From Lactarius indigo (Eukaryota > Basidiomycota > Agaricomycetes > Russulales > Russulaceae), in contig JAFKAC010000061.1 of NCBI GenBank assembly GCA_025766275.1, forward strand, positions 285,146 to 349,145: a stretch of 64,000 nt of DNA, in the 5' to 3' direction. Within the stretch, counting starts at the first letter, position 1. Each line of letters opens with the position of its first letter. The notes below the pieces were generated by a model. The model worked only from the letters and a program-made list of their open reading frames with translations, had not been told where the DNA came from and ran no database searches. Positions 12,183 to 22,665 of the stretch are shown here, in pieces. A program made the position numbers and the translations under genes.

Positions 12183-13558
12183 GTCGCATGGCGAAATCGT
12201 CCATGCGGCCGCGGATGTCCTCAAATTCGCCAATGCAATTGTCACACCCGCAGCACCCGTGTTCTGTCGTGCAAGGCGTGTTGTACACGACGCTGTAATT
12301 CGGATTGACGCCGATAGGGTACGCGTCTTGCATCAGAATAGACGTCCCAGCAGCGTAGTCAGAGAAGAAGTAATCCTGGCAGTTGAGAACGAGGGATGAC
12401 GGTCGGTAAGGATCAAGCGAGCTGATGAGGGTAGCAGCAGACGCAGGCGCCGCAAGAGGGTCCTGAGAGCCATCAGGTTCATCTGCCGTGTAGTACAGTA
12501 GAAGGTTCGTCCGGTTCCTGAGCGATGAAACTTGTTCCGTGACTAATGTCGAATTCATGTAATCCCTAGTGACTAAATTTAAGAGTCTGGACAAGCAGTA
12601 CAGAGGGAGGACTGACCAGCGCATATCGTACATTAGCCATAAACCTAGCTCCTCCATCTTGTCAACCATACGATTGAACGCCGTCAAATTGTTAAAGGGC
12701 GGAATGGGGTGCACCTGTACATGCCGACGCTTTATTGGACAAATGCAGTTGCTTAAGCACACTCACCACGTTGATTCTGAAGTGAAATCATGAGCTATTG
12801 GTCGATTCGTGAAAGTTGGGAACCTCACGTACCCTTGGCGCTTAAGCACCTCTAGTACTTCGTCGTTTCCTTCTAGATAACCTCCAAATTGTGTATAGAA
12901 GCCGACAGGGAATATTGGTTCATACGGATCCTGCGTACGCGCCCGCTTTGCAAGGAGACCACCTGTTCGTTGGTCGAGTTTCGTGATGGAGCCTATGGAA
13001 TCAGGAGGCGGCGGGAGGTAAACCAGGTTTGAGGGAGCGGACGTGAAATTCTGTTCGGGTGACAACAGCGTCGCGGTGCAAGTCAGGGAATACGGCTCCG
13101 AGCGGGGAGACATCGCAGATAGAGAGAATGGAATGGTAGCGGATCCATTCAAGGTGACGGTTCCCGAAGTTAGAGGCATTCCGTCAACGGACACGTTCAC
13201 AAATAATTCAGCGTCTAGAGAGGAGGGAATGATCAGAGGTTGTGCTCCCGCAATTTCCTTGTTCCGCACAAGGGCGTCTACAATGATCAAGCTAGAAGAA
13301 TTGTCTGCGAGGTCATCGGGGAGGAAAGGCGTGAGAGCAGCGTTGCATCTTGGGACCAATTGAGGCATTGTGGTCGTCGCCGGGAGGGGAAATTGACCTT
13401 CAGGGGGATCGATAGGTTGGCCAGCTCTGTACTCTTTGCCACACCTAAGTAATCCCATGAGCCCCGGTCCTGTCATAGAGTAAATACTCGCACCATTTCC
13501 CTTTCCACTCCCCCGCGAAAACTGAGTGAGCGAGGAGCAGGAACAAAAGTACCCGCAT
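12183..13558 (-). pseudogene. 3'-truncated copy (C) of secreted glycoside-hydrolase-like gene
   Basis: Same family as the intact genes at 51430 and 54152. Exons 13558-13494 (signal peptide, MRVLLFLLLAHSVFA), 13444-12833, a 10-nt micro-exon 12776-12767, 12714-12617 and 12565 to about 12183 all keep phase. It retains the YTADEPDG motif and the Cys-rich CCGCDNC segment. Homology stops abruptly within exon 5 just after the MDDFA motif (about 12183), and the following sequence is unrelated. About 190 C-terminal residues, including all of exon 6, are missing. The upstream region still resembles the intact copies. A shortened protein could be made but probably would not fold. Confidence 0.8.
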
Positions 13559-13690
13559 GATTCTGACCGGTGGATCTGATTCTGGTAGAACGCAGGACGG
13601 GGGCGCCGGGTCAATGGGACACTATAATGGGGAAAGCAGTCCATACTGCCTAACACCGTGACATTGGTGATGTAGCAGACACCAGGAACG

Positions 13691-13908
13691 GGTCCAATTA
13701 TGTAAGCAAAGACACACTTCCCTAGGTCTCACCGTCTCGACTTGAAATATCAATCATAAAAGTTTTTCGTCAAGAAATATGTTCTGGGTGGCGAGCCCCT
13801 GGGTTCTTTACTTTACAGAGACCCTATGTGGCACTACTATTGTGCCCGTACTTATGCAAACAAAACCAATGAACATTTTCACTACTACTAACTTCAAGTA
13901 CGCCTTGA
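13691..13908 (+). repeat. Segmental duplication copy A, left part (split by retrotransposon)
   Basis: Matches 30698-30918 (copy B) with scattered substitutions and small indels. The match continues after the retrotransposon at 21609, so copy A is one unit interrupted by the element. Confidence 0.85.
13904..13908 (+). repeat. Target-site duplication CTTGA, left copy
   Basis: CTTGA directly precedes the 5' LTR and recurs directly after the 3' LTR at 21604-21608. Copy B of the duplicated segment has a single CTTGA at 30914-30918, the unoccupied site. Confidence 0.92.
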
Positions 13909-14377
13909 TGTTACGGCTTCCGCATTTGACCCTTACTGTACCGGTTGTGGCTACGGCTGTAAGGTATATTAGTCACGGACTCGGGGTTTACGATAGGAGT
14001 TAGGCATTGAAGAATGACTCGATCCTAGTACAGGTAGTAGTAGTATTAGGATTGCGGTACTTACGCGATACGTTGGACGCTACGTTACGGTGACTCATAG
14101 CAGCGCTTGAAAGCCTGCTCTTCTTGTATTTAAGGTAGCTGCGGAAGACCAAGATACGCCATCTTGGTCTTCTTCAATCGTCATCTTCATTTCTTCTATT
14201 TTCATCTCTCATCTAAGAGACGTGCCTTCCGTCGAGGGAAAGGCCTTGCCTAGATCCTAGTGTCTTCGTACATCTAGAACCCGCCTTCGAGCCATACGCC
14301 TTTGCGCGTGATCAGCTAAGTCCCAGAAGTCGCCTTAAACCGAGCTCAAGTCGAGCTAACGTCGTGACGGCGTTACA
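13909..14377 (+). repeat. 5' long terminal repeat
   Basis: TGTTACGG...GTTACA, 469 bp, repeated at 21135-21603. It contains a TATA-like box and a 12-bp inverted repeat around the likely RNA start. Confidence 0.95.
14127..14172 (+). promoter_or_regulatory. LTR promoter, TATA-like box and inverted repeat at predicted RNA start
   Basis: TATTTAAG at 14127-14134 lies 34 nt upstream of ATCTTGGTCTT at 14161. GAAGACCAAGAT (14144-14155) and ATCTTGGTCTTC (14161-14172) form a perfect 12-bp inverted repeat with a 5-nt gap. Placing the RNA 5' end at 14161 fits both the TATA distance and the complementarity to the primer-binding site. The start site itself is inferred. Confidence 0.6.
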
Positions 14378-14379
14378 TT

Positions 14380-14390
14380 AAGACCAAGAT
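14380..14390 (+). other. Primer-binding site, self-priming type
   Basis: AAGACCAAGAT, two bases after the 5' LTR, is the exact reverse complement of ATCTTGGTCTT at 14161-14171 within the LTR. I see no match to a tRNA 3' end. In Tf1-type elements the first 11 nt of the RNA pair with such a site and are cleaved to form the primer. The 11-nt length and position fit that mechanism. Confidence 0.7.
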
Positions 14391-14397
14391 ATCCATT

Positions 14398-16383
14398 GTG
14401 GCGACTGTCAACACCAGAGAACAGTGGACGAATTTCCGTCCTTATCATCTAGATCGAAGAGGAGACCGCAACGTACCAACCCGATTCTTAGGAGCGGCCA
14501 GGTGGATAGACCGGGGAGACGAAACCGGATATTTCGTGGAATTCAACGGACCCACAAGGTTCAGACCTGTTGAGTTTAATTTCGACCACCTGTGCTGGGT
14601 GGAAATTACGTGGAATCCCATAGACCACCGCTGGGACGTTGTCAGACCAGCAGGAAGGCAATACCAGTGCGACATCGACGCACGCGAACTCAATTCACGG
14701 GCCGATTGGGGACCTATTGACGGCCAGTTACGAGAACATTCTACCGGAGAAGCAGTCAGCGAGGAGACTGAGGAGGACGAACAAAGCGAAGAAAACCGGC
14801 CTGCGAGTGTCGGACCTATTGAACAGTATACTATCCAACAAGCTGAGTCCCTCCACATCACAGAACCACCAGAGGTTATTCACGTACGATCGCCGGCAGT
14901 GGAAATGGCAACTGTCACCATGACAGCCGACGAAATTATGACCGCAAGAGAACAGGTAGCGCGAGAAGCAGCCGAAGCAATCAGACAAGAATCACAACGG
15001 CATCTCATGCCTATCAACCCTGAAACAGGACATCGTATGACTGCAGACGACGCAGCAATTTTTCGAGCTATTGGACCCGATCAAGGAGACCCCCCGTCAG
15101 GAGATGGAGGAAGACGAGGAATGCCGCTAGATCCACCACCAGGAAGGGGCGGGCCGCCCGGAGACGACTTTCCCCGACGCCCAGGAAGAGGAGGAAACCC
15201 GCCTGACCTCCCGAACAACCCACCGGAAGGGGGACCCCCGGGGGGAGGAGGAGGCGGAGGTGGAGGAACAGGAGGAGGAGGCCTGGGACATGAAAAACTA
15301 ACTGGTGAACCTCCCACCATTTTCGACGGTGACCGCACTAAAGTAGACTCATTCCTCACGCAATGGCACGTCTATTGGGGAATGAACCTTGACACCTCCG
15401 TCATGCGCAACGACTATCGACGAAGCCTCTTATTCCTATCCTACATAAAAGGGGTATCAGTCAGCGAATGGGTACTCTCGTACCTCAAGTGGCTTAATTG
15501 GCAAATACAACGAGGAATAGATCAGCATACGCGTGATCTGTGGAATGCGGTGGCAGAAGGGTTCAACCAAAGGTTCGTTAACACCCTCGAACGCGAACAA
15601 GCTCAAGCGCTTCTTAGAAAAGGGCTCAAGATGATTGACGGAGATATTGATAAGTACGTCAACGAGTTCGAAGAAGCTGCTAGGAAGGCTGGATACCGCC
15701 TCAATGATCCCCAAACAATCGACCTCTTCACCAAGGGGTTACCCAAGAAACTCTACGAGAAAACCTACGACCTCGACGAACCAGAAACGTTCGACGAGTG
15801 GAAGCGAGCAACGCTTCGAAGACAACGCAATTACATCCACATCCGTGCGCGGGTGGATGAGTACAAAGACAACAAGCCCAAGAAAACAGGAAATGCTGGG
15901 TGGACCGTCCCCCAGAACCTCGCCAACCCATGGGCGATGGACACCTCCGCTGATCGAACCAAAGTACGACTAGCGGGGTCAGAAGAAATCGACTACAACA
16001 AACCGCCATATACTAACTCTCCCCCCTTTCCGCCAAGAGGAGGGCCAGGAGTCCGGAGCCGAGGAAGGGGAGGGTCGCGACGAGACCTAAGGACGGTGTT
16101 ATGCTACAATTGTCACGCACCAGGCCATCTCTCACGAAACTGCCCCCATCCTAGACAGCCGCGACAGTGGCAACCACAAAACCCTGGACCCTCCAGCGTC
16201 CGAATGACGGAAACCGACTTCTACACGCAAGAACCGCCAGCCCAAGTACAGGCTGCCACAACCAGCAAGACAGCCGAAGAACGCGCCAAAGAATGGCTTA
16301 CCGGAGTTGCAAACGCACCCGACGAAGTAAAAGACCTGATACTGCAGGATTTGTGGGGAAAAGAGGGTTTTCGGAGCGCCTGA
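14398..16383 (+). CDS. gag: Gag polyprotein of the Gypsy element
   Basis: 661 aa. The N-terminal third is acidic, followed by a Gly/Pro-rich linker with a run of nine glycines. Then comes a retrotransposon gag/capsid region (about residues 310-480: FDGDRTKVDSFLTQW and downstream). The CCHC zinc knuckle CYNCHAPGHLSRNC lies at 16102-16143 with spacing CX2CX4HX4C. It would form the virus-like particle and bind element RNA. The frame is intact and ends at TGA 16381-16383, overlapping pol in the -1 frame. The start ATG is 7 bases after the primer-binding site; it may equally be the second codon-like GTG region upstream, but this ATG is the first in frame. Confidence 0.92.
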   Translation: MATVNTREQWTNFRPYHLDRRGDRNVPTRFLGAARWIDRGDETGYFVEFNGPTRFRPVEFNFDHLCWVEITWNPIDHRWDVVRPAGRQYQCDIDARELNSRADWGPIDGQLREHSTGEAVSEETEEDEQSEENRPASVGPIEQYTIQQAESLHITEPPEVIHVRSPAVEMATVTMTADEIMTAREQVAREAAEAIRQESQRHLMPINPETGHRMTADDAAIFRAIGPDQGDPPSGDGGRRGMPLDPPPGRGGPPGDDFPRRPGRGGNPPDLPNNPPEGGPPGGGGGGGGGTGGGGLGHEKLTGEPPTIFDGDRTKVDSFLTQWHVYWGMNLDTSVMRNDYRRSLLFLSYIKGVSVSEWVLSYLKWLNWQIQRGIDQHTRDLWNAVAEGFNQRFVNTLEREQAQALLRKGLKMIDGDIDKYVNEFEEAARKAGYRLNDPQTIDLFTKGLPKKLYEKTYDLDEPETFDEWKRATLRRQRNYIHIRARVDEYKDNKPKKTGNAGWTVPQNLANPWAMDTSADRTKVRLAGSEEIDYNKPPYTNSPPFPPRGGPGVRSRGRGGSRRDLRTVLCYNCHAPGHLSRNCPHPRQPRQWQPQNPGPSSVRMTETDFYTQEPPAQVQAATTSKTAEERAKEWLTGVANAPDEVKDLILQDLWGKEGFRSA

Positions 16384-16403
16384 ACCCATCGGCCTGGGTG
16401 AGG
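16356..16403 (+). promoter_or_regulatory. Predicted -1 ribosomal frameshift signal between gag and pol
   Basis: Two heptamers of the X XXY YYZ form are in correct gag phase: GGGAAAA at 16356-16362 and GGGTTTT at 16365-16371. Pol is in the -1 frame relative to gag. Downstream, CCT (16379-16381) plus ACCCA (16384-16388) can pair with TGGGT (16395-16399) plus AGG (16401-16403), an imperfect stem 7 nt after the second heptamer. The frame relation and heptamers are seen directly; use in translation is inferred. Confidence 0.6.
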
Positions 16404-19400
16404 GCTTTAAATTGTAATTCTGTAATCATGACGCGCTTTCGCTCCCTTCGAATTCCAGTCTCGATTCGTACGAATTACCGAATGGCCGACATAAAAGCAC
16501 TAGTGGACTCGGGAGCCACCGATAACTTTATACACCCGAACTTCATCAAAAGAATGGGTATAGGGATCCAACCGTTGACCCGACCAAGAAAAGTCTGGAA
16601 TATAGATAGTACGGAAAACAAAGCTGGGTCCATCACTCACTTCACCGATTTGGACGTATACGCCAACGGATATCACAGAACCATGAGATTCCTTATCACG
16701 AATCTCGGAACCGAAGAGATCGTCTTAGGCTACCCCTGGTTGGCAACCTATGAGCCAACTATCAATTGGCGAGACGCGGTCATACATGAAAAGGTCATGC
16801 CGGTCGTGATCAGTACTCAGGACAGTCTAGACCGACATACCGTCATCGCGACCGCTTTAACTGACGAAGAAAAAGAAACAGTAGTCCTTGAACTAGATGA
16901 GGAAGACACGTACTTGCGAGCAACTACGTCTACAGAATTGGCAATCCAGGCAAAAGGGGAGGAAAAACCCGTAGAACTGCCGGCAGTCTACCACGCCTTC
17001 CAACGACTCTTCAGCGAAGAGGCGTCACAACGATTTCCCCCCGCTAGGCCGTGGGACCACGCAATAGACTTCAAACCAGGCACCCCTTCGGCGATAGATT
17101 GCAAAATATACCCATTAACGCAAGAGGAGGAGGGGAAACTCAAGGAGTTTTTAGACGAGAAACTGCAGCAAGGATATCTGCGACCCTCCATATCCCCGTA
17201 CGCATCCTCATTCTTCTTTGTTAAAAAGAAGGACGGAAAACTACGCCCCGTGCAGGATTATCGCACCATCAATTCGCATACCATACGAAATCAATACCCA
17301 CTCCCCCTAATTCAGGACCTCATCTATGACCTCAGTAACGCTCACATCTACACAAAGCTCGATATCCGCTGGGGGTATAACAATATCCGAATACGAGACG
17401 GCGATCAGGAAAAGGCGGCTTTCAAAACTAAGTTTGGCCTCTTCGAGCCAACGGTAATGTTCTTCGGTCTCACAAACTCACCCGCAACCTTCCAAACGAT
17501 GATGAACCACATCTATCGTGACACCATCGTGAAGCACGAAACCCGCGGTACCGCCATCCGTGTCTACATGGACGACATTGGTATTGCCACGAGAGAAGGC
17601 GCCACACCCGCTGACCATATAGCCGCAGTGACGGACGTCCTTCGCGTCGCCCAAGAACATGACCTCTACTTCAAGCTCGAAAAATGCCTCTTCCACCAAC
17701 CTCGGATGGATTACCTGGGGGTAATCCTTGAAAAGGGGGTAACGCGTATGGACCCGGTAAAAGTTCGCGGCATCAGAGACTGGCCGACACCAACCAAGGT
17801 CAGGGACGTACGGTCATTTTTGGGCTTCTGTAACTTTTACCGCCTTTTCATCCGAGGTTTCGCAACCCACGCACGACCACTCAACCGGTTAACGAGGAAA
17901 GATGCTGAATGGAACTGGGGAGACGACGAAGAGCAAGCCTTTCAAACCCTTAAACGACTTGTGACGGAAGAGCCAGTACTAGCACATCCCAACCTACAGG
18001 ACCAGTTCGAATTGGAAGTCGATGCGTCAGGATTCGCGGTAGGTGCAGTACTTCTACAAAAGAAAAATGACGGTCGCAAGCATCCTATAGGATACTATTC
18101 GGCAACGCTGAATGAAGCGGAGCGGAACTACGACATCTACGACCTAGAACTTCTCGCCATTGTCAAAGCCCTCCGCCACTGGAGACCCCTGCTCGCTGGA
18201 TCTCCACACAAGATCAAAATATTCTCCGATCACCTAAACCTCCAATACTGGAAAACTCCACAGAAGATCAGTCGAAGAGTCGCTCGAGAAGTACTAGAGT
18301 TGATGGAGTACGACTTCGAGATCCATCACATCAAAGGGAAGAACAACGGCAGAGCAGATGCGCTATCACGACGACCGGACTATGACCAAGGAGAAGGAGA
18401 CAACCAAGGTGTGGTTGTCCTACCTCCAGAAGTATTCGTACGAGCCGCTAATACTGCGCGTATGTTGGAAACACACCCGATGATGCAACCACCGAGGCGA
18501 CGACAAGACCCCGCTATAATTAAAACCTGGGTCGATGCTCATCGTCTCAAAAAGATAGAGGGAGAGTGGTATAAGGACGGACGACTAGTAGTCACAGGAC
18601 CCATGACAGCGTACCGGGCCATCATACAAGACCACCACGACCCACCGGTACATGGGCATCCTGGGATAAGCAGGACGCAACGGATCGTAGAGCGACACCA
18701 CTGGTGGCCAAGCATCCGCCGGGACGTGTATGAGTACGTTACAGGATGTGCTGACTGTCAGCGAATCAAAGTCAATACAAGACCAACCCGCGCACCACTA
18801 TACCCAATCACTGCTGCTAAGGACGCTCCTCCCTTCCATACCATTGCCCTTGACTTCATCACCAAACTGCCGATCTCACAATCGTACGACAGTATCTTAA
18901 CCGTCACGGACCATGACTGCAGCAAGGCATCCATATTTATCCCCTGCAATGAGGAAATCACAGCGGAGGGAACCGCGATTCTGTACGTCAATCACGTGTT
19001 CAAACGGTTCGGACTACCGCGCAAAATTATTAGTGACCGCGACCCCCGATTCACCTCCAAATTCACACGAGAAGTATGCCGCATATTGGGCATCCAACAG
19101 AACATTTCCACGGCTTATCATCCACGCACGGATGGGCAATCAGAACGAACCAATCAGTGGCTTGAACAGTATCTACGGTTCTGGGCCAACGAGCGTCAAG
19201 ATAACTGGGCGGCGTATCTCCCGATAGCAGAATTCGCTCACAACAACTGGCCCCATGAGCATACGAAACAATCGCCATTCATGCTCCTGATGGGATACAA
19301 TCCAACCAGTGATTGGACGGATAAGCCATCTCCTATCCCAAACGTGATCACCAGACTAACGCAACTAAAAGAAGCACGCCGCCTTGCTCAGGACCTCATC

Positions 19401-21104
19401 AAAAGGGCACAAGATAGCTGGGTTCGGCATAAAGACACTCCACGCTATCAAGTTGGTGATCAAGTGTGGCTGGAAGGAAGACACCTACGGACCAATCAAC
19501 CGACGGCGAAACTAGCGGCGCGACGCCACAGACCATTTAAAGTAGTCCAGGTGATGTCCCCATACAATTATCGCCTCGAACTTCCCACACAGTGGAGCAT
19601 CCATCCAGTGTTTCACATCGATCTTCTCACGCCATACAAACGTACTGCCTTCCATGGCGAAAACTTCACGCGACCACCGCCAGATCTTGTGGAGGGAGAA
19701 GAAGAATACGAAGTCGAGGCCATTCTGGACTCGCGGCATTTCGGCCGCCGCAAAAAGCTTCAATATCTCATCAAATGGAAGGGTTATTCGGACTCGGAAA
19801 ACCAGTGGGTCGACAAGGATGACGTATTCGCACCAGATGCGATTAAGGCGTATCAAGAGGGCCGGACGGGCGTACGATCTCTTAAAAGCCAGCCCATGGA
19901 CGACCAAGGAGAGTATCCCTCCTACCTCCGATCCACTCAGACGTCTATGCCCACTTCCCCTCTCAGACATGTCACCACGGCGATCCTCCTCGACCAAGTC
20001 GCACAAGACGCCGCCAACCTCATCGAAGACGACGAAGAAACCGTGGTTCAACAGGTCCAGCTCACTCCGTACACACCTGCAAACCTGCGAGCGGGGCATA
20101 TCACCGCTCAAGAATGGGCTAATGTCCTACAGAGGTTCCCCGACCCGACTCACCAGCCCGACGACGAGCAGCAGCATGCCGTCGCTCACATCTTCAGAGA
20201 CGACAACGGCAATCGAGAACCCATTGCCGTTATCCCCCCAGGTGACGACCTCATCGGCACAAGGGGAATTCTCCCTGCCGACCGTCCCCTCGAAGACCCA
20301 ACAGGAGTTAGAAGCAGCGGAGGATTGGCGGAGGACGGCGAAGGAGTGGGCCGACGAACAGCTATGCTTAGCGCAGAAGAGATTGAGCGAGTTGCGGCAG
20401 CGCAGGCAGCGCTCCCTCACGACGAAGCTCACGCTGACGACGAAGATTACTACCCGGTCAGACACCCCCTCCTTCGAACGCACAGCCACCCTACTGATCC
20501 CCGAATCACCCCATGGCTTGTCCACACCGACGGAACCCCCATGTCTCGAGGACGTGTGCGACTGCCCGGCGTCGCACTTCACACCCCCATTACGCACGAC
20601 GACGACCCGGCGCAGGTCCTTGCGCCTGAAGGGTTCAGGGCGAATCGACAGCCCCATTACATTCACTTCCCCATCACCGGGCCCGACGGCGTAGAGAGGA
20701 ACGCCAGTCACACTCAGATCGTTGGAGGTGCGAACCCTTTTGTACTAGGGCTCATCCCCGGTTCCCCTCATCTCTACGGCAAACCTCTTTACGCCCATCC
20801 GATGCTACCGGCTGCGAGACGCGCCTTCATCGCCCACGAGGATTTAGTCATCCTCGCCTCCGACAAGATTACGGACCGCGCGCTAAACCGCATTGGGGAC
20901 GAGTCCCTAACAGCGGAGGTGACGCGTTACCGAGCGGCCGCATACGAAGAAGAGCGGCTTGCGGCTCGCATTCGCCAGCTTCAGGCAATGCGGCTGTCGG
21001 CGAGGGACGACAAGCAAGACTGTATTTACCGCTTGGAGAGGGCGAATGTCTTCGAGCGGATTAGCGATGAGCAGTCCACGTGGACGGCGAGGGACTTTCG
21101 GTGA
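16372..21104 (+). CDS. pol: Pol polyprotein of the Gypsy element (PR-RT-RH-INT-chromodomain plus extension)
   Basis: Open frame 16167-21104; the translated part begins after the predicted -1 shift near 16371, giving about 1577 aa. Domains in order: aspartic protease (LVDSGATDNF, Asp codon at 16505); reverse transcriptase with YMDD at 17565-17576; RNase H (VDASGFAVGAVL); integrase with HHCC zinc motif (HGHPG...CADCQ) and DDE core (ALDFI, SDRDPRFTS, DGQSERTNQW); and a chromodomain at about 19700-19860 (LQYLIKWKGYSDSENQW). About 414 further residues follow, ending in a predicted coiled coil. The extension has no domain I can name; similar tails occur, as far as I remember, in other mushroom Gypsy elements. 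No stop or frameshift was seen. Confidence 0.93.
19654..20694 (+). other. 346-codon open frame overlapping pol in the +1 frame
   Basis: A long open frame, starting at an ATG inside the chromodomain region, lies wholly within pol. It encodes a Ser/Thr/Arg-rich protein with a coiled-coil-like stretch (ELEAAEDWRRTAKEWADEQL) near 20310-20370. The pol frame is also open throughout. It could be a chance frame, a dual-coding accessory ORF, or part of the ancestral C-terminal extension displaced by paired frameshifts. Confidence 0.25.
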
Positions 21105-21121
21105 GTCTGGGGACTCACGCT

Positions 21122-21131
21122 AAAAAGGGGG
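21122..21131 (+). other. Polypurine tract
   Basis: AAAAAGGGGG ends 3 bases before the 3' LTR (TGA then TGTTACGG). This is the standard place for the plus-strand primer of LTR elements. Confidence 0.8.
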
Positions 21132-21134
21132 TGA

Positions 21135-21603
21135 TGTTACGGCTTCCGCATTTGACCCTTACTGTACCGGTTGTGGCTACGGCTGTAAGGTATATTAGTC
21201 ACGGACTCGGGGTTTACGATAGGAGTTAGGCATTGAAGAATGACTCGATCCTAGTACAGGTAGTAGTAGTATTAGGATTGCGGTACTTACGCGATACGTT
21301 GGACGCTACGTTACGGTGACTCATAGCAGCGCTTGAAAGCCTGCTCTTCTTGTATTTAAGGTAGCTGCGGAAGACCAAGATACGCCATCTTGGTCTTCTT
21401 CAATCGTCATCTTCATTTCTTCTATTTTCATCTCTCATCTAAGAGACGTGCCTTCCGTCGAGGGAAAGGCCTTGCCTAGATCCTAGTGTCTTCGTACATC
21501 TAGAACCCGCCTTCGAGCCATACGCCTTTGCGCGTGATCAGCTAAGTCCCAGAAGTCGCCTTAAACCGAGCTCAAGTCGAGCTAACGTCGTGACGGCGTT
21601 ACA
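21135..21603 (+). repeat. 3' long terminal repeat
   Basis: 469 bp, TGTTACGG...GTTACA, with no difference from 13909-14377 that I could see. It would provide the polyadenylation signals of the element. Confidence 0.95.
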
Positions 21604-21608
21604 CTTGA
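21604..21608 (+). repeat. Target-site duplication CTTGA, right copy
   Basis: Identical to 13904-13908, and directly follows the terminal CA of the 3' LTR. Confidence 0.92.
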
Positions 21609-21989
21609 AGTACGCACTTCAAGATTCACATAGGGGTAGACCAAGCATTTGTTGGACATATTCCTATGCTCACTTGTAAAAACATTTCTTCCTGCATTAA
21701 CGACTTCCATTTGTCTGTTCCTCCACCTCAGGCTGTCTCCGTTATGTTTCCGATTCTTCATTCTTTATCTCTTGCTATTGTCTACACTCCCCGTCCTTGG
21801 GTTGATGGTGCCCATGGCTTGATACATCCCGGTTCTCTTCTAGCGCAGCCCGGAACATTGCTTTGGTCAAGTGGGGTATAGAATAATCCCATCATGACGT
21901 GATCATCTAGTTCTATAAGAATGAGATAGTGGGAAGCGAGCATAAAAGAGGAACGATAAATAGAGGAGTGCGTATGACCACAGTAAGCT

Positions 21990-22665
21990 CTACTCCGTAC
22001 CATCGATGATGTTCCCTAGTTTACCAAAGTTGGGCGTCCCGAGACCATAACCTATGGAGATCAGAGTCAGCCCTAATATCGGAGGCAAAGAGATAGGCCT
22101 GGCCGGACGCACAGGACCCCTTCCAGCGATGGCGGGGGAATATATCAGTACCGCGGCCTGGATTATATCCAAAGGCGACGTCATAATGACCCGCCAGGCC
22201 GTCGCTGTACAGCCAACCGATGAGCCAGCCAAGCGGGCGCTCGCCCTCAAAATCCTATGACCATTCAGCAACGAGACCACTCCGGCCACGGTCTGTACAT
22301 TGACGACCAGTCACAGAGCATTGACGAAGCAGAGAGTACAGAGGGTGGGAAGGTGCACGGGCGCCGAGTAGCTCGTTCCTCAGTAGGTACGAGTTTCACC
22401 TTTGGAGGTATGCACGAAGTCGCCCGCCTGGGCCGCGACGTCGGGATGCCGTGGCTCGACCTATGGTGCAAACTACGAAAGTAGGAACCTCCTCAGATCG
22501 GACAACGACAGCGAAAACCCCCACTTGAAGAGACCACGATATTGGTCTCCGATGGCCTGGAGAAAAGGGGGCACAGTGTCGTTCTAGTAGTCCGGGCTCG
22601 AAGATGTTCGACCCGAAGAGAAAGGCTGTCGTAGATCGTGCCGCCAATACTAGTGACCCAGGGAC
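21990..22665 (-). pseudogene. Sedolisin (S53) peptidase pseudogene, copy A
   Basis: Broken remains of the C-terminal half of an S53 serine-carboxyl peptidase read on the minus strand: GPWVTSIGGT near 22655, then GIPDVAAQAGDF, the serine motif GTSYSAP preceded by an in-frame stop, TVAGVVSLLN near 22285, a frame-shifted GYNPGRGTD segment, and GTPNFGKL near 22020. Several frame changes and stops make it non-functional. The same broken gene is in duplication copy B, so it was already dead when the segment duplicated. Family knowledge: sedolisins are secreted acid peptidases. Confidence 0.75.

Larger units (their letters stand above)
13909..21603 (+). mobile_element. Complete Ty3/Gypsy LTR retrotransposon, chromovirus type
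   Basis: A 7695-bp element: 469-bp LTR, self-complementary primer-binding site, gag, pol (protease, reverse transcriptase, RNase H, integrase, chromodomain, long C-terminal extension), polypurine tract, 469-bp LTR. It is flanked by the 5-bp duplication CTTGA. The LTRs begin TG and end CA, and I saw no difference between them by eye. Both reading frames are open. Domain order RT-RNaseH-INT and the chromodomain place it in the Gypsy chromoviruses. The self-priming arrangement is typical of the Tf1/sushi group. All features suggest a recent, possibly still active copy. Confidence 0.95.

Noticed and set aside
20127..20711. 194-codon antisense frame within pol
   Set aside because: Lies opposite the coding frame of pol with no motif; likely a mirror of codon bias.
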